A DNA stretch of 64,000 bases from Macrosoma leucophasiata. Its lineage: Eukaryota; Arthropoda; Insecta; Lepidoptera; Hedylidae. Of this stretch, positions 10,851 through 21,647 are shown piece by piece. The stretch lies in assembly GCA_036365455.1 (NCBI GenBank), contig JAWQUS010000025.1, forward strand, positions 23,348,001-23,412,000. Direction: 5' to 3'. A model generated the notes under the pieces. It ran no database searches. It was given only the letters and a program-made list of their open reading frames with translations, and was not told the origin of the DNA. Positions within the stretch are counted from its first letter, which is position 1. Each line of letters begins with the position of its first letter. The position numbers and the translations under genes were made by a program.

Positions 10851-11427
10851 TAAACTGCAAAGTCTATTATATCGGTTGCCTAACTAGCATAGTTGGTAAT
10901 AGATGGCGCTGCTGCTACCATAAAAGCAATGCAATAAATGTGAAGGAAAGATTTGACATATCGGGCAGGTCTTCAGTAGCTCAATTGGAAGAGCGGCTGG
11001 ACTAGATTCCCAGTAGGCCGCGAGTTCGAGTCTCGCCTGAAGTCAAATATTTCTTTCCATTTACTTTAAAATAAAAATATATTTCACAAGCATGTGTTTA
11101 TGCGAAATAATATAAAACAATTATTAAGGGTAAAAGCGACTTCTTTACGATATTCAATAAACTGCAAAGTCTATTATATCGATTGCCTAACTAGCATAGT
11201 TGGTAATAGATGACGCTGCTGCAACCATAAAAGCAATGCAATAAATGTGAAGGAAAGATTTGACATATCGGGCAGGTCTTCAGTAGCTCAATTGGAAGAG
11301 CGGCTGGACTAGATTCCCAGTAGGCCGCGAGTTCCGAGTCTCGCCTGAAGTCAAATATTTCTTTCCATTTACTTTAAAATAAAAATATATTTCACAAGCA
11401 TGTGTTAATGCGAAATAATATAAAACA
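10851..11427 (+). repeat. Two tandem copies of the tRNA-like repeat unit
   Basis: Two direct units of about 307 bp start at about 10851 and 11158 (both containing AACTGCAAAGTCTATTATAT). Each has a 5' arm (ACTAGCATAGTTGGTAATAG and AGGAAAGATTTGACA), then a 74-base tRNA-like cassette (10971-11044 and 11278-11352), then an AT-rich tail ending near GCGAAATAATATAAAACAA. The second cassette has one extra C in the T loop (GAGTTCCGAGTC). Confidence 0.85.
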
Positions 11428-11447
11428 AGAACACCTTTACCTTTCTA

Positions 11448-11700
11448 ATCCCTACTAATATTATAAATGCGAAAGTAGGTAACGGTCTGTCTGTAACCTT
11501 TTCACGTCACAACAACTGAACCGGAAAATTCGGTTTAGAGATAGAGTACATATTATAATCTTTCAAACTGGCGACAGAGAAATGTCACTTCAGTCTGCCC
11601 GGGACCACGGAAGCTGAAAAGCGATCGAAACGTCTGGTCCAAGAGATACTGAACTAGAAGGCTAGAATTTTTTGTAGGGATAAATCATAACACGCTAAGT
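11448..11700 (+). repeat. Helitron-like 5' end joined to another repeat
   Basis: Starts ATCCCTACTAATATTATAAA, the 5' end seen in the Helitron-like copies at 53342 and 57016, but no CTAG end follows. From about 11570 it carries CAGTCTGCCCGGGACCACGG and GCTGAAAAGCGATCGAAACG, which recur at about 53180-53235. A degenerate composite. Confidence 0.55.
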
Positions 11701-11795
11701 ACAAAAACCATCGCCTGGCAAGGATCAATCAGTCACGTCAGCAACCCCACATTTTTGAAAAAGTAAAAAAAAAACAAAAACGTTTGCTGTAAGCT

Positions 11796-12075
11796 TGAAT
11801 ATTTTTTTTTAATTTTATGGAAGTGGCAAACAAGCATGCAGTTCACATTGATATCAAGTGATGACTGCAGCCTATAGACACCCAACAAAGACCAAGGTCA
11901 AAATGCAGATGCGTTGCCACTCCTGAGGCCTAAGGTGTTATGCCACTGTGCCGGAAATTACAGGGCCGTACATTACCACCTGACCGGAACACGATAGTGC
12001 TGAACACTACCATTTAGCGGCAAGTATATTAGGTAATGCGGTGGTGCCTACGCCCGCGAGCTCCGCCAGTACAGA
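11796..12075 (-). repeat. D270 repeat, copy 2
   Basis: Full-length minus-strand copy, from the A-rich end (T-run at 11796) and GGAAGTGGCAAACAAGCATG to CGCCCGCGAGCTCCGCCAGT. Confidence 0.8.
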
Positions 12076-12089
12076 ATTCTATATGATTT

Positions 12090-12230
12090 AGCTTATATAC
12101 ATATATATAACCTAGTGGATATATATTTATAATCCAGAAACGTAAAAATTAGATTTGCAGCATATCTCAATGAACGAAATGATTTTGCAATATGATCCTT
12201 ACCTAATACTAGTTTGTAAATTCTAAATTG
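12090..12230. repeat. Half of a foldback element (family of 23446-23986)
   Basis: CCTAGTGGATATATATTTAT, TTTGCAGCATATCTCAATGA and ACGAAATGATTTTGC match the right arm of the foldback element at 23446-23986. The other arm is absent here. Confidence 0.55.
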
Positions 12231-12408
12231 TACGGAATCCTTCGAGTCAAATTTATACCAACTCAAGGATAATTTGTTTAGAAAATGTCCACATAATAGG
12301 AATTCAATTAATTTTCCTTCTGGAAAAACCTAGGGGCTTAAGGAAATATTTCTAATCTATGTGAGCTGCATGCCTGTTTGCCACCTTCGATAAATTAAAC
12401 TATTTTAC

Positions 12409-12690
12409 TGGTGGAAGAGCTGCAGTGACGGAGCTCGCGGGCGTATGCACCACCGCATTACCTAATATACTTGCCGCTAAATGATAGTGTTCAGCACTAT
12501 CGTGTTCCGATCGGGTGGTAATGTACGGCCCTGTAATTTCCGGCACAGAGGCATAACACCTTAGGCCTCAGGAGTGGTAACGCATCTGCATTTTGATCTT
12601 GTTCTTTGTGTGGTTGTTCTATAGGCTGCAGTCATCACTTAACATCAATGTGAACTGCATGCTTGTTTACCACTTCCATTACATTAAAAA
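12409..12690 (+). repeat. D270 repeat, copy 3
   Basis: Full-length plus-strand copy, from GGTGGAAGAGCTGCAGTGAC to TTACCACTTCCATTACAT plus an A-run. Confidence 0.8.
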
Positions 12691-12739
12691 AAACTCAAAG
12701 AATGCAAACTGCACGCGTCGTTCTAAGTTAGGCTTAAAA

Positions 12740-12995
12740 TGGTCTTCTGTCAGTTTTTCTTAAGCTAGAATGCAAGAAGACCAAGAAGCTGGTTCTTTCC
12801 AAGTTCTTCGACGCTGGAACATCGTCGTCAGAAGATGAACGGCCATCTTCATCGGCGAGTTGATATATTTCTTGTTCATGATGTTGAATCTCAAACCCAT
12901 TAGGTACCTTCCATTGAAAGTAATGGGTCCGGAATTACTACTGAATCAGACTGGCATCCTTCATCAATGATGACGAGAAGGTCTAATAGAATCTT
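12740..12995 (-). other. Coding-like remnant of unknown origin
   Basis: The minus strand reads IDEGCQSDSVVIPDPLLSMEG, then a stop, then GFEIQHHEQEIYQLADEDG followed by a Ser/Asp-rich stretch. The acidic, low-complexity character looks like real protein rather than chance translation. It may be a fragment of a transposase N-terminus or of a host exon. No family can be assigned. It directly abuts the 3' end of the LINE at 13001. Confidence 0.3.
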
Positions 12996-13000
12996 CGATG

Positions 13001-13334
13001 TTTATTTATTTATTTAATTTAAGTAACTTTAATGCACAAAAGAAGGAACTGTACATAAGGCGGACTTAACGCAACTAAGGCATTATCTACCAGTCAACCT
13101 TTGGGTAGAAAAGAGATCAACGAAATGGGTGCTATAAATTAAAAGCTATATTATGTAATATTATTAAATCTATAACAACATTACAACAAAGTTAAAAGTA
13201 TATAAACTTACAATTATCAATACATATATGCCATGAATATATATATATATATAACATAAAATAACAATGTTTAATACATAGATATGTATATAAATATATA
13301 CAATATATATAAAATAATATAATAACCTACATTA

Positions 13335-13372
<38 letters not shown>

Positions 13373-16300
13373 TAAACATGATAGCACAATGGTTAAGATG
13401 ATTTATAAGCAAAAAAAAAAAATTAAATTATTTCAGATGTCAGGACGGTGCATCCCGGAAGAATTTTTGTAAATTACGTTTGAATATAAATTTACTCGGA
13501 GCTTTTTTAACATTGAAAGGTAGCATGTTCCAGAGCTTGATAGCTGTAACAGCGAAAGAGTTAGACATGAAACCGGTACGGTGAGAAGGGACTGCTAGAA
13601 TGAGATTTTCAGAAGAACGAAGGTTGAGGTCATGGGAATTGCCGAGATAGTTAAATTTACACTTAAGATAATGGGGAGACAGTGGATCGTAAAGAATGGA
13701 GAAAAGTAAACAAAGGATTCTAATGGATCTTCTCTGACGAATAGGAAGCCAATTGAGTTTGGCGCGGTAAGAAGAAATGTGATCGAATTTACGGAGACCG
13801 TAAATAAATCTGATGCAATTATTAAGGATACGATCCAATTTGTCTAGAAGTTGTTGAGATACATCGGAGTAACAAACATCTCCATAATCAATGACTGGAA
13901 GGATAAGCGATTGTACTAAGAGGAGTTTTGTTTTGCGCGGCAGAAAATTCTTAAACCTATACAGAGAACGCAGTGTGGCAGTGGTATTCTTACAAATATT
14001 ATTAACCTGGCTGTTCCAGTTAAGAGTAGCGTCTAAGTATATACCTAAATCCTTAACATTATCAGATATAGAAATTTGGTTATTATCAAAAAACAGCGGA
14101 GAAATATCATTTAGGTTAAGTTTACTCGTATGATACGGACTTCCTAAGATAATTGCTTGGCATTTGCTGGTGTTCACAGAGATACCAAATTTATGACACC
14201 AAGTAGAGAGAGCTGTAAGGTCAGCATTCAACATGCTAATGGCATGATTAATATCATCAAAATGAGAATGAGCATAAATCTGTAAATCATCAGCATATAA
14301 ATGGTAAGAGCAGTTGAGATTATGAGTAACTGAGTTTATAAAAAGTGAAAATAACAGAGGAGAGATAATACCGCCTTGTGGCACGCCAGTGAAGAGGTCA
14401 CACCAATCGGATAATTCTCGATCGACGCGGACCGCCTGCTGACGACCATGAAGATAGGAGGAAAACCATTCCTGGACTAACGACGAGGTTCCAACTTTTG
14501 AAAGAATAGCAACCAAAATGTCGTAGTCTACGGTATTGAATGCGTTGGTGAAATCAATAAGAACAAGAACGGTTAATTGGGTGCAATCCATACCGGACCT
14601 GACATCTTCGATTACCTTGAGGAGAGCTGTCGACGTGCTATGGCCGGGTCTAAAACCAGATTGAAAGGGAGAAATTAAATTATGTTTGAGAATATATTTA
14701 CTTAATTGGGAATGTACCACGACCTCTAAAATCTTGGACATAAATGGTAATATGGAAATAGGTCTAAAATGGTTGATTAAAGTGGGGTTGGTAATTTTTG
14801 GGACTGGCGTTATAAATGCTTTCCGCCAAATAAGTGGAAAGGTACCACTGTCCAAAGAGAAATTAATAATGTGGGTAAGGGAAGGTAAAATGAAGTTAAA
14901 CAAAGGAAATAACATAGCACGACCGATTCCATCACAGCCAACCGCTTTAGATTTGAGTGAGTTGAAAATCTTTGATACCTCGTCAATAGTCACAGGAGAG
15001 AAAGAAAAAATATTATTAGTGAAATTTGGTATGGAAGCAAGGTAACGAAGAGTTTCATATTTGATATTTTGATTTAGAGGGAAAGCTTTAACAAAGTGGT
15101 TGTTCAAGTCATTGATGGAAAAATTTAAAGAGGAAATATTTAAGGATGATTTAGAAAACCCGATTGATTTCAAAAACTTCCATACATCGGCTGGTGAAGA
15201 AAACATAACATTATCATGGATAAAACGGCGTTTAGCTGCCCTTACCATTTGATTGCATCGGTTTCTTGCCCGCTTATACAAACTCCAATTTTCCTCACTA
15301 CGTTCCCTTCTATAGGCCCGGAAGGTTCGATCACGACGTGACATTGCCATCCGTACAGCCCTGGTAATCCAGGGAGCTGGAGGGCGTTTGATACGGACAG
15401 CGCGAAGTGGAGCATGAGTATCATATAATTTAGAAATAGCGTTATTGAGAAAAGAAACTTTATCATCAACTGTAGCCTCCAACTCTATTTGTGCCCACTC
15501 CACAGACAACGCGTCAGATGCTAATTTTTCCAAATCCATCCTAGCAAAATCGCGTAAGTACACAATTGGCGGCTGAATCTTAGGAGGCTTGATATTGTAA
15601 GAAAGATATAAAAGGTCATGCCTCGAAAGACCCGGTGCTGCAAATTGACCAAAATTCAAAACTTTATCACATGAGGCTGTCAAGATGAGGTCAAGCCAAG
15701 AGTCATCGGAATCAAAATTGTGATGTGTTGGATTCAGATTGAGCAAACTTAAATCCGACGACTCCAGGATCGCCATCAACATACGAGAGCGAGTATTGAG
15801 CTTCAACACATCAGTATTGAAGTCGCCCATTAATATAAGATGTTTGTACTCCGATGAAAGAGACATAAACAGACTTTCTAAGGAAGAAAAATAATCAATG
15901 GTGGGGGGACAATAGAAGACTCCGAGAACAGCTTTAACACCTTTCACTGTTATTTCAATACAAAGATATTCAGGATTCCCTGCATAAAGAGGAGAAGAAG
16001 ATGTAAGAATTTTAAATGGTATGTTACTACGCAAATAGATAACAACACCCCCGGCTCTTTTACCTATGCGATCATTGCGAATAAGGATAAAATCTGGCAA
16101 GCTGAAAGAAACAGATGGAAGTTCAGGTTTGAGCCAACTTTCTGACATAAGAATTGCATGGACCGAAACGTCAGCAAAGATATTCAAAAGCTCCGAATGA
16201 TGTTGGGCGATGATTTGAGCATTAATATGACAAATATTTAAACTACTTGGATGGTGCATCAGTTTTTCATTTAACATATGGTTCAGAGAAAAGGTTTCGT

Positions 16301-16500
16301 CAAAGGATGAACAAGAAATGGAGGAACTATCATGTGCTGAGTAGAAGTTTTCATCGTCGGACATCGAACTATATAATACAAATAAAGATAATATGAATAA
16401 TAGATAAATGGCAGAAATAACCTGCAATATATATATATAGAAATATAATATGTACCAGTATAGGTATATAAATAATAATAAAAAAAAAACATATCACAAC
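13001..16500 (-). mobile_element. LINE of the jockey/CR1 group, nearly intact
   Basis: The minus-strand element holds one long ORF (13440-16427), about 440 bases of AT-rich 3' UTR with (TA) tracts, and a 3' end of short TAAATAAATAAA-type repeats near 13002-13018. No ORF1 with zinc knuckles is seen upstream, so the copy may be 5' truncated just before or within ORF1. The 5' boundary is approximate. Confidence 0.85.
13440..16427 (-). CDS. LINE ORF2: AP-endonuclease / reverse transcriptase
   Basis: 995 codons without a break. The endonuclease spans about residues 60-290: NICHINAQ, SESWLKPE, AGGVVIYLRS, MGDFNTDV and GLSRHDLLYL carry the expected Asn, Glu, Asp and His residues of the APE-like fold. 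The reverse transcriptase lies at about 480-760 with FRPISILP, FQSGFRPGHSTS, VLIDFTNAFNTVD, GVPQGGIISPLLFS and the active site LYADDLQIY. A thumb and C-terminal region (LPIRQRRSIR) follows. It nicks target DNA and copies the element RNA. The annotated start may be upstream of the real one; the second ATG (MSDDENFYSAHD, residue 22) is a good alternative because the first 21 residues are hydrophobic and not typical of LINE ORF2. Confidence 0.9.
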   Translation of the reverse strand: MQVISAIYLLFILSLFVLYSSMSDDENFYSAHDSSSISCSSFDETFSLNHMLNEKLMHHPSSLNICHINAQIIAQHHSELLNIFADVSVHAILMSESWLKPELPSVSFSLPDFILIRNDRIGKRAGGVVIYLRSNIPFKILTSSSPLYAGNPEYLCIEITVKGVKAVLGVFYCPPTIDYFSSLESLFMSLSSEYKHLILMGDFNTDVLKLNTRSRMLMAILESSDLSLLNLNPTHHNFDSDDSWLDLILTASCDKVLNFGQFAAPGLSRHDLLYLSYNIKPPKIQPPIVYLRDFARMDLEKLASDALSVEWAQIELEATVDDKVSFLNNAISKLYDTHAPLRAVRIKRPPAPWITRAVRMAMSRRDRTFRAYRRERSEENWSLYKRARNRCNQMVRAAKRRFIHDNVMFSSPADVWKFLKSIGFSKSSLNISSLNFSINDLNNHFVKAFPLNQNIKYETLRYLASIPNFTNNIFSFSPVTIDEVSKIFNSLKSKAVGCDGIGRAMLFPLFNFILPSLTHIINFSLDSGTFPLIWRKAFITPVPKITNPTLINHFRPISILPFMSKILEVVVHSQLSKYILKHNLISPFQSGFRPGHSTSTALLKVIEDVRSGMDCTQLTVLVLIDFTNAFNTVDYDILVAILSKVGTSSLVQEWFSSYLHGRQQAVRVDRELSDWCDLFTGVPQGGIISPLLFSLFINSVTHNLNCSYHLYADDLQIYAHSHFDDINHAISMLNADLTALSTWCHKFGISVNTSKCQAIILGSPYHTSKLNLNDISPLFFDNNQISISDNVKDLGIYLDATLNWNSQVNNICKNTTATLRSLYRFKNFLPRKTKLLLVQSLILPVIDYGDVCYSDVSQQLLDKLDRILNNCIRFIYGLRKFDHISSYRAKLNWLPIRQRRSIRILCLLFSILYDPLSPHYLKCKFNYLGNSHDLNLRSSENLILAVPSHRTGFMSNSFAVTAIKLWNMLPFNVKKAPSKFIFKRNLQKFFRDAPS

Positions 16501-17790
16501 CTGCCGGTCGACTGTTAACATGCGACTAAACAAAAAAAAAAAAACACAGGAAAAATATAGAAAGAAAAGGAAAACATACAGTAGGTATACAAATAAAAAA
16601 AATCAACAACAGTTCGGATGACGAAGAAAAACATTAGACAATTGGGCCTGGTAAGAGCAATTGGGTCCCACAAATCTGCATGTTCAGTAAATAGTCGATA
16701 AATTAAAACCTATTATGTGTTTTAAGTGTAGAAGAAAAAGACGACATGTTTGCTGACTGTCACATGAATTATGCTGAATGAAAAGAATGTTAATCGATTA
16801 AAATCGGTACAGGCGTTTGCAAATTATCGCTGAACATACAAAAAAAAAAAAAAAAAAAAAATTACCCGGACGATTTAAGAACCTCCACCTTTTTCGAAGT
16901 CAGTTAAAAAAGAAACATTTAAGTTTAATATACGCGAGATAAATCCCTAAAAATAGTTTTATTTCTAACGTTTGTATACTACGGGATCTATAGCAGATAG
17001 CGGCAATGACGAGAAGGTACCTAAGTTTGTTTAGGTCGAGATTGCATAAATTACGAGTAATTAAGACATTAACCAGTTACTAATTTTGTGCTGACTGGGT
17101 TACTTAATTCAGGAGAATCCAATTGCTCCAAACATACCCATTATTTAAAAAAAAGTGACAAGCATTTGACAATTGCTATGACAATCATTTTGACAATTAT
17201 GTAAACAACACAGAGTGAATAAAAAGGAAGTTGCCTAAAAAAGAAACAAATAATCGTGTGGGTACTTAAGACAAACACAGATCGACATCCGTACTGGTGG
17301 CGGATGGGTTCATTGATAATAGGTCTAAAAGTAAATTACCGAAGACAGCTAACAACAATCAACAGTTAGTAGATATACATTTATATATAAAGTTTGTTGA
17401 GTAACGTGAATATAATATGTTTTGATGTTTTCCCTATTTTTTTTTTCGAAATTTCGAACGACTTATTTTCATTTAAATTAAGGTATTACATTCTTAATAC
17501 CTTTATTTAATAGAAAATAAGTCGTAGTAAACGGGTGGTAAATAAGTGCAGTAAACGGGAGTTTATGTTGCATTTAAAGTTTATTTAATTAATTAATAAA
17601 CATAAAAAATAAATTTATCTTGAGCATGATATGGCTTCAATAAGCCGCCGCACTTTGGAAGTCTCAGTTTTGTGCGTGATCTACGCACAAAATTGTTTGC
17701 AAAATGTATGATCACAATAACTTTAACGAATATGAGGCGCTACCAAATAGACGTATAGCATCTAGAATATAGAAATAGAAACTCAAGAAA
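16501..17790. other. Gene-free interval between the LINE and P450 copy 2
   Basis: Contains a 20-base or longer A-run at about 16838-16861 and a short repeat (AATATACGCGAGATAAATCC near 16928) also present near 53265. From about 17460 the AT-rich sequence partly resembles the 3' flanks of the other P450 genes. No gene or RNA is recognised. Confidence 0.6.
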
Positions 17791-17793
17791 TTG

Positions 17794-19287
17794 TTAAATA
17801 TCTCTGGGAAATAATTCAACTTTTACATTACTTAGTCTCACTTGGACAATTTCTTTTATAAATCTATATTTGTCACCATTTATAACTGTCTTCACTGTGT
17901 AGTTTCGCAAAAAGTGCACTAGTCCAGTTTTAACTTGCATATGTGCGTATCTTGAGCCAATACATACTCTTGGCCCTCTACCAAAAGGCATGTAAATATT
18001 GTCGGATATGTTGCCCCTATTTTCAGGCGAAAATCTCTCCGGGATGAATTTTTCGGGATCAGGATAATATTTAGGGTCATGATGTATATCGAATATTGGT
18101 AATGTTAACCTGGTTCCTTTTTCAACCTGTATATTACCGACTGGCAAAATTGTATTTTTGACGCATTGTCTACCAAGGAAACCAATCGGTGGATGTAGTC
18201 TTAGAGCCTCACTAAGTGACATATCGAGATATTCGAGGCTGGATATAATATCATATGTCATCTTGCCATCCGATTTTTCAAAAGCTCGATCTATTTCTTC
18301 ATGGACACGGCGCAATATGTCGGGGTGGTTTCCCAATTCTACTATCGTGCTAAACATAGCTGTTGCACTGGGTTCTACACCAGCCACGAAAAAGAAAAAT
18401 GCTTGGCCTGCCATAAGTTCGTCTGTTGGAATGATCTCTACGCCCGTGTTGGGGTCTTTCAATACACCTTGCTTCTGCATATTGACACATAAACTGGCGA
18501 AATCGTTTTTGTTAACATTATCTCGTTCTCTGTGACGTATCACTTGCTTGATTGCTCCCACGAAAAAGTCTTCATGTTGAGAAAATAGTTTTATTCCTAA
18601 AACTTTGAATAAAGGTGCACTTAGATTTGCAAGGGTAAATTTAAGGTTTGTTTGTAAATTAGACTTGAAAGCAGTTTGCGCCATTTTCAGAAAAGGTGAC
18701 TCGAAAATTGATTCGGTTCCCAAACCAAATACAGAAGCGCCAATTGCAGCGGAACAGAATGTACAGAGCGTCTCAAATGTATCATTGTTTAAATGTTTCG
18801 GATTATCTTTTAAGTACTTAATAAAATCTTGGGCGCCTCTATCCATGATGTAGTACATATTCTTGAGCTTCATTGACGTGAATAGGGGCGTCATATTTTG
18901 TCGCAACAGTTTCCATCGTTGGCCATTCATAAACAGTAAATTATCTGCTAGTACGTCGTTTCTATTAGCATCAAGACCTTTGTGATTGAAAGCGTTGAAA
19001 TCTGATTGCATCACGTGCTGGATATTCACGGGATCTCGCACCTATAAGCCTGGTACGAAGAAACTTCCTATTCCCACGGCCGGTTCGTTAGGGTACATCT
19101 TGTATATATCGCGCCAAATTTCGAACAGAGCCCGTTTACTCATGATAAAGTCACCGAACGGGCCCAAGAATTTGTTTTTCTGATGGAACACAACTCCACG
19201 CCTTTTCCAGTACCTCTCATTGTATCTTCCAGTGAGATAGAAAAACACCACACAGGTTAACAGAACTGCTAATATTAGAAGTAACAT
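17794..19287 (-). pseudogene. Cytochrome P450, CYP3 clan (array copy 2), one nonsense codon
   Basis: The frame codes for 81 residues (19045-19287), then one TAG at 19042-19044, then 415 more residues in the same frame to the stop at 17794. Total length equals that of the intact paralogs. The stop replaces the tyrosine of GLYVRD (residue 82 in copy 3) by one base change, TAT to TAG. Everything else is preserved: ER anchor (MLLLILAVLLTCVVFFYL), WKLLR, AGVEPSAT, EALR, PERF and FGRGPRVCIG. So this is a very young pseudogene, a segregating null allele, a sequencing error or a readthrough gene. Restart downstream would lose the anchor. It keeps the shared promoter block. Confidence 0.9.
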
Positions 19288-19362
19288 TATGGATACGTAC
19301 TCTTCAGAGTGTAGTAACGAAAGCTAGTATTCGATTATTTGTCTTAGTATTTATATAAACTT
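19288..19362 (-). promoter_or_regulatory. Shared proximal promoter of P450 copy 2
   Basis: Sequence just upstream of the ATG (GGATACGTACTC, TTCAGAGT, then a TATA-like TTATATAAATACT on the minus strand at about 19345-19358) recurs at the same place in copies 3, 4 and 5. The 60-70 base distance to the ATG implies a short 5' UTR. Confidence 0.6.
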
Positions 19363-19565
19363 TTGTAATGAAGCTGAGAGTCGTATTGAGATAAGGCAAA
19401 GAGCAAGTAAACAAAGGCGTTTGTTTTATAAACGCAAGTACTGATAACAAAAAATAATTTTAAATTCGAATGTTAATAATGCAAGTCACATAAAATAATT
19501 ACAAAGTTGCCTTTAATCACACCACACCCCGTACGGGCATCGCATAATAGGATTTTTTAGGGAAA

Positions 19566-19641
19566 AATTGACTAGTAGGAATCGAACCTGCGACCTCAGG
19601 ATAACCAGTCCAACCGCTTTACCAATAGCTACCGAAGTCCC
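19566..19641 (-). repeat. tRNA-like SINE fragment (second tRNA-like family)
   Basis: The minus strand has GGTAGCTATTGGTAAAGCGG (A box) and GGTTCGATTCC (B box), and resembles 5495-5567. No adjacent body is recognised. Confidence 0.55.
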
Positions 19642-20079
19642 ACACCGATGCGTCTAATTTAGCTTTCCCTGTTTTTTTTTAACCGATTTAGGGTCGGTGA
19701 ACGACATCCATTGATAACTAAATAATAGCTATACAACCGATATGATAGACTTTGCAGTTAATACAATATCGTTAAGATGTCGCTGTTCCCTTAATAATTG
19801 TAATATTTGGATTGAAGCGATCGCTCCCAGGCTATTTCGAAAACCTGTACTTTGGATTTACAGACTGTATTAGATTTAAGTTTATATTCAAAAGAGCTGT
19901 ACTGAGTTTCTTCAGTGGCGGAGTTCTTCTCAGTATTGACTGCCCTTGGAATTCTGCCAAGTGAATAACCTTTATTATGACGACCAAATTCATTCTTTCT
20001 CAGTTTCTTTTGAAATGGGGAAATGGGGGAATTTGTAAATAATTGATGCTTTCCATATTATACAAAATTGTTCAGTGTC

Positions 20080-20215
20080 TATTTAATTTATTATGTGTTT
20101 TTGATTATTATTAGTGGTTATTCACTCTAGGTTAGTTTAAAAATAAATGACGATGTAAAAGTGCTCTCCAGGAGCCTAATTATATGAAATAAATGAATAA
20201 ACTGAAACTGAATTT
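20080..20215 (+). repeat. LINE-type 3' tail, copy 1
   Basis: CTCTAGGTTAGTTTAAAAAT, CTCTCCAGGAGCCTAATTAT and ATGAAATAAATGAATAAACT are found inverted at about 30275-30375. The ATAAATGA-type end looks like a LINE tail. No coding part remains. Confidence 0.5.
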
Positions 20216-20230
20216 ATTTTTCGCAATAAC

Positions 20231-20265
20231 TTACCACTAAGCTAACTTCGGCAGCTTAGTGGTAA
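20231..20265. repeat. 13-bp perfect hairpin from tRNA-like halves
   Basis: TTACCACTAAGCT, nine bases, then AGCTTAGTGGTAA. The arms resemble the D-arm region (AGCTTAGTGGTAAAGCGG) of a tRNA-like SINE, so this may be a second palindromised tRNA-like sequence. Confidence 0.65.
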
Positions 20266-20736
20266 AGCGGCTTAATTTCTAAAGTTCACTCGCATGTGTG
20301 ATTGCGAAACATAAATAGTACACTTATTATGTAGTTGCCCATTTTCATTATGTTTCATCTATAGGAGCTGTTTTTGCTAAGTAAAAGTTAAAGTTGGTTT
20401 AAAATTTCATTTTAAAATCTTTGTTATCAAAAACAAATATAAATAAAATAGAATTAAATTTTGCAGTCTGAAAATGGAAACTCAGGGACTATTTCACTGA
20501 TTTGTACGTAATAAGACGCGTTATATTAAACGAGTTCAATAACACTATTTGGAGTTCATCGACGAATATTGTTCGTGATAAAGTTGAAATTAGATGACAA
20601 TTTTAAGCTAAAACGCATTTTATTAAACTCAGTTCTTAGAGCAAACGGTGAAATCCGCCCTAAGTATTGTTAGAATTATGTAAATACATAATAATATAAT
20701 ATATTTTATAATAGAATATATTTTAGTAAATACATA

Positions 20737-20815
20737 TCTGGCGCTCTACACTCTCTGCCTACTCCGTTAGGGACCTGGCGTGAAGATACATACATACATA
20801 CATAATATATCTTCG
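20737..20815 (+). repeat. 3' end of a LINE (family of 36278-36715)
   Basis: GCGCTCTACACTCTCTGCCT and GGGACCTGGCGTGAAGATAC followed by ATACATA repeats. This is the last part of the element whose coding fragments are at 36284 and 48030. A similar short tail is at about 29162-29222 (minus). Confidence 0.7.
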
Positions 20816-20969
20816 ATATAAGTAAATACTTATTTCGAAAATAAATGACTATAACAATGTCTCGTCTAGGACTTCAGTACATTTGGTACATCAAAAACAC
20901 ACTAAAGTATGCATTATATTAAAATAACTTAATTTAAAAAATCAAGTAATACAATTATAGCACAAAACT

Positions 20970-21258
20970 ATGTTTTTTTTTTTAATGTAATGGGCGTGGC
21001 AAACAAGCATGCAGTTCACATTGATGTTGAGTGATGACTGCAGCCTATAGACACCCACATGAAGACCAAGGTCAAAATGCAGATGCGTTACCACACCTGA
21101 GGCCTAAGGTGTTATGCCTCTGTGTCTGAAATTACAGGGCCGTACATTACCACCTGACCGGAACACGATAGTGCTGAACACTACCGGCAAGTATATTAGG
21201 TAATGCGGTGGTGCCTACGCCCGCGAGCTTCGCCACTGAAGCTCTTACCACCACCAGT
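20970..21258 (-). repeat. D270 repeat, copy 4
   Basis: Full-length minus-strand copy, with a T-run at 20973 and GGGCGTGGCAAACAAGCATG through to GCCCGCGAGCTTCGCCACTG. It lies downstream of P450 copy 3. Confidence 0.8.
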
Positions 21259-21289
21259 ATAAATGATATATGAAATAATGTTATTATTT

Positions 21290-21520
21290 ATTAAGTCGTT
21301 TTACTAATTTAATTGAATGTGGTATACAAAGGCAAAAATAATGCAGTTATTGTATTAATTTTATTTACCTTTATTTAACTCTGCAACCAAACGGTTGCAG
21401 AGTTTATGAGTGCAGAAATAAAATAACGCATTTTATTTAGTGCATTTTAGTTACAAACTTATTACGACTTATTTATTTTTATTTCAATTTGAAGAGGAAA
21501 AAAAAATATTTACTTTATTT
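21290..21520 (-). repeat. Conserved 3' flank of P450 copy 3
   Basis: AT-rich block with GCAGAGTTTATGAGTGCAG and TTTATTTAGTGCATTTTAGT. Related blocks lie at 30880-31140 (copy 4) and 43403-43890 (copy 5), and inverted at 35396-35835. It marks the duplication unit. Confidence 0.65.
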
Positions 21521-21647
21521 TTCAGCTTCAAATTAATTTGTTAATGGTAAAATCAAAAAAAGTTAAAAAATCGTATTCATTTAGTTTTCCGTCTATAGCA
21601 AACGATTTACGCATTTGCAATATAGAAACAATTTTTTTTCTCAGAAA

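Noticed and set aside
10971..11044. A genuine tRNA gene (anticodon AGA)
   Set aside because: The cloverleaf is plausible, but the same cassette recurs many times within one repeat family with decay and palindromes, and a tRNA-Ser would need a long variable arm. Treated as a repeat.
14686..15045. 119-codon plus-strand frame inside the LINE
   Set aside because: Antisense shadow of the LINE ORF2 reverse transcriptase region.
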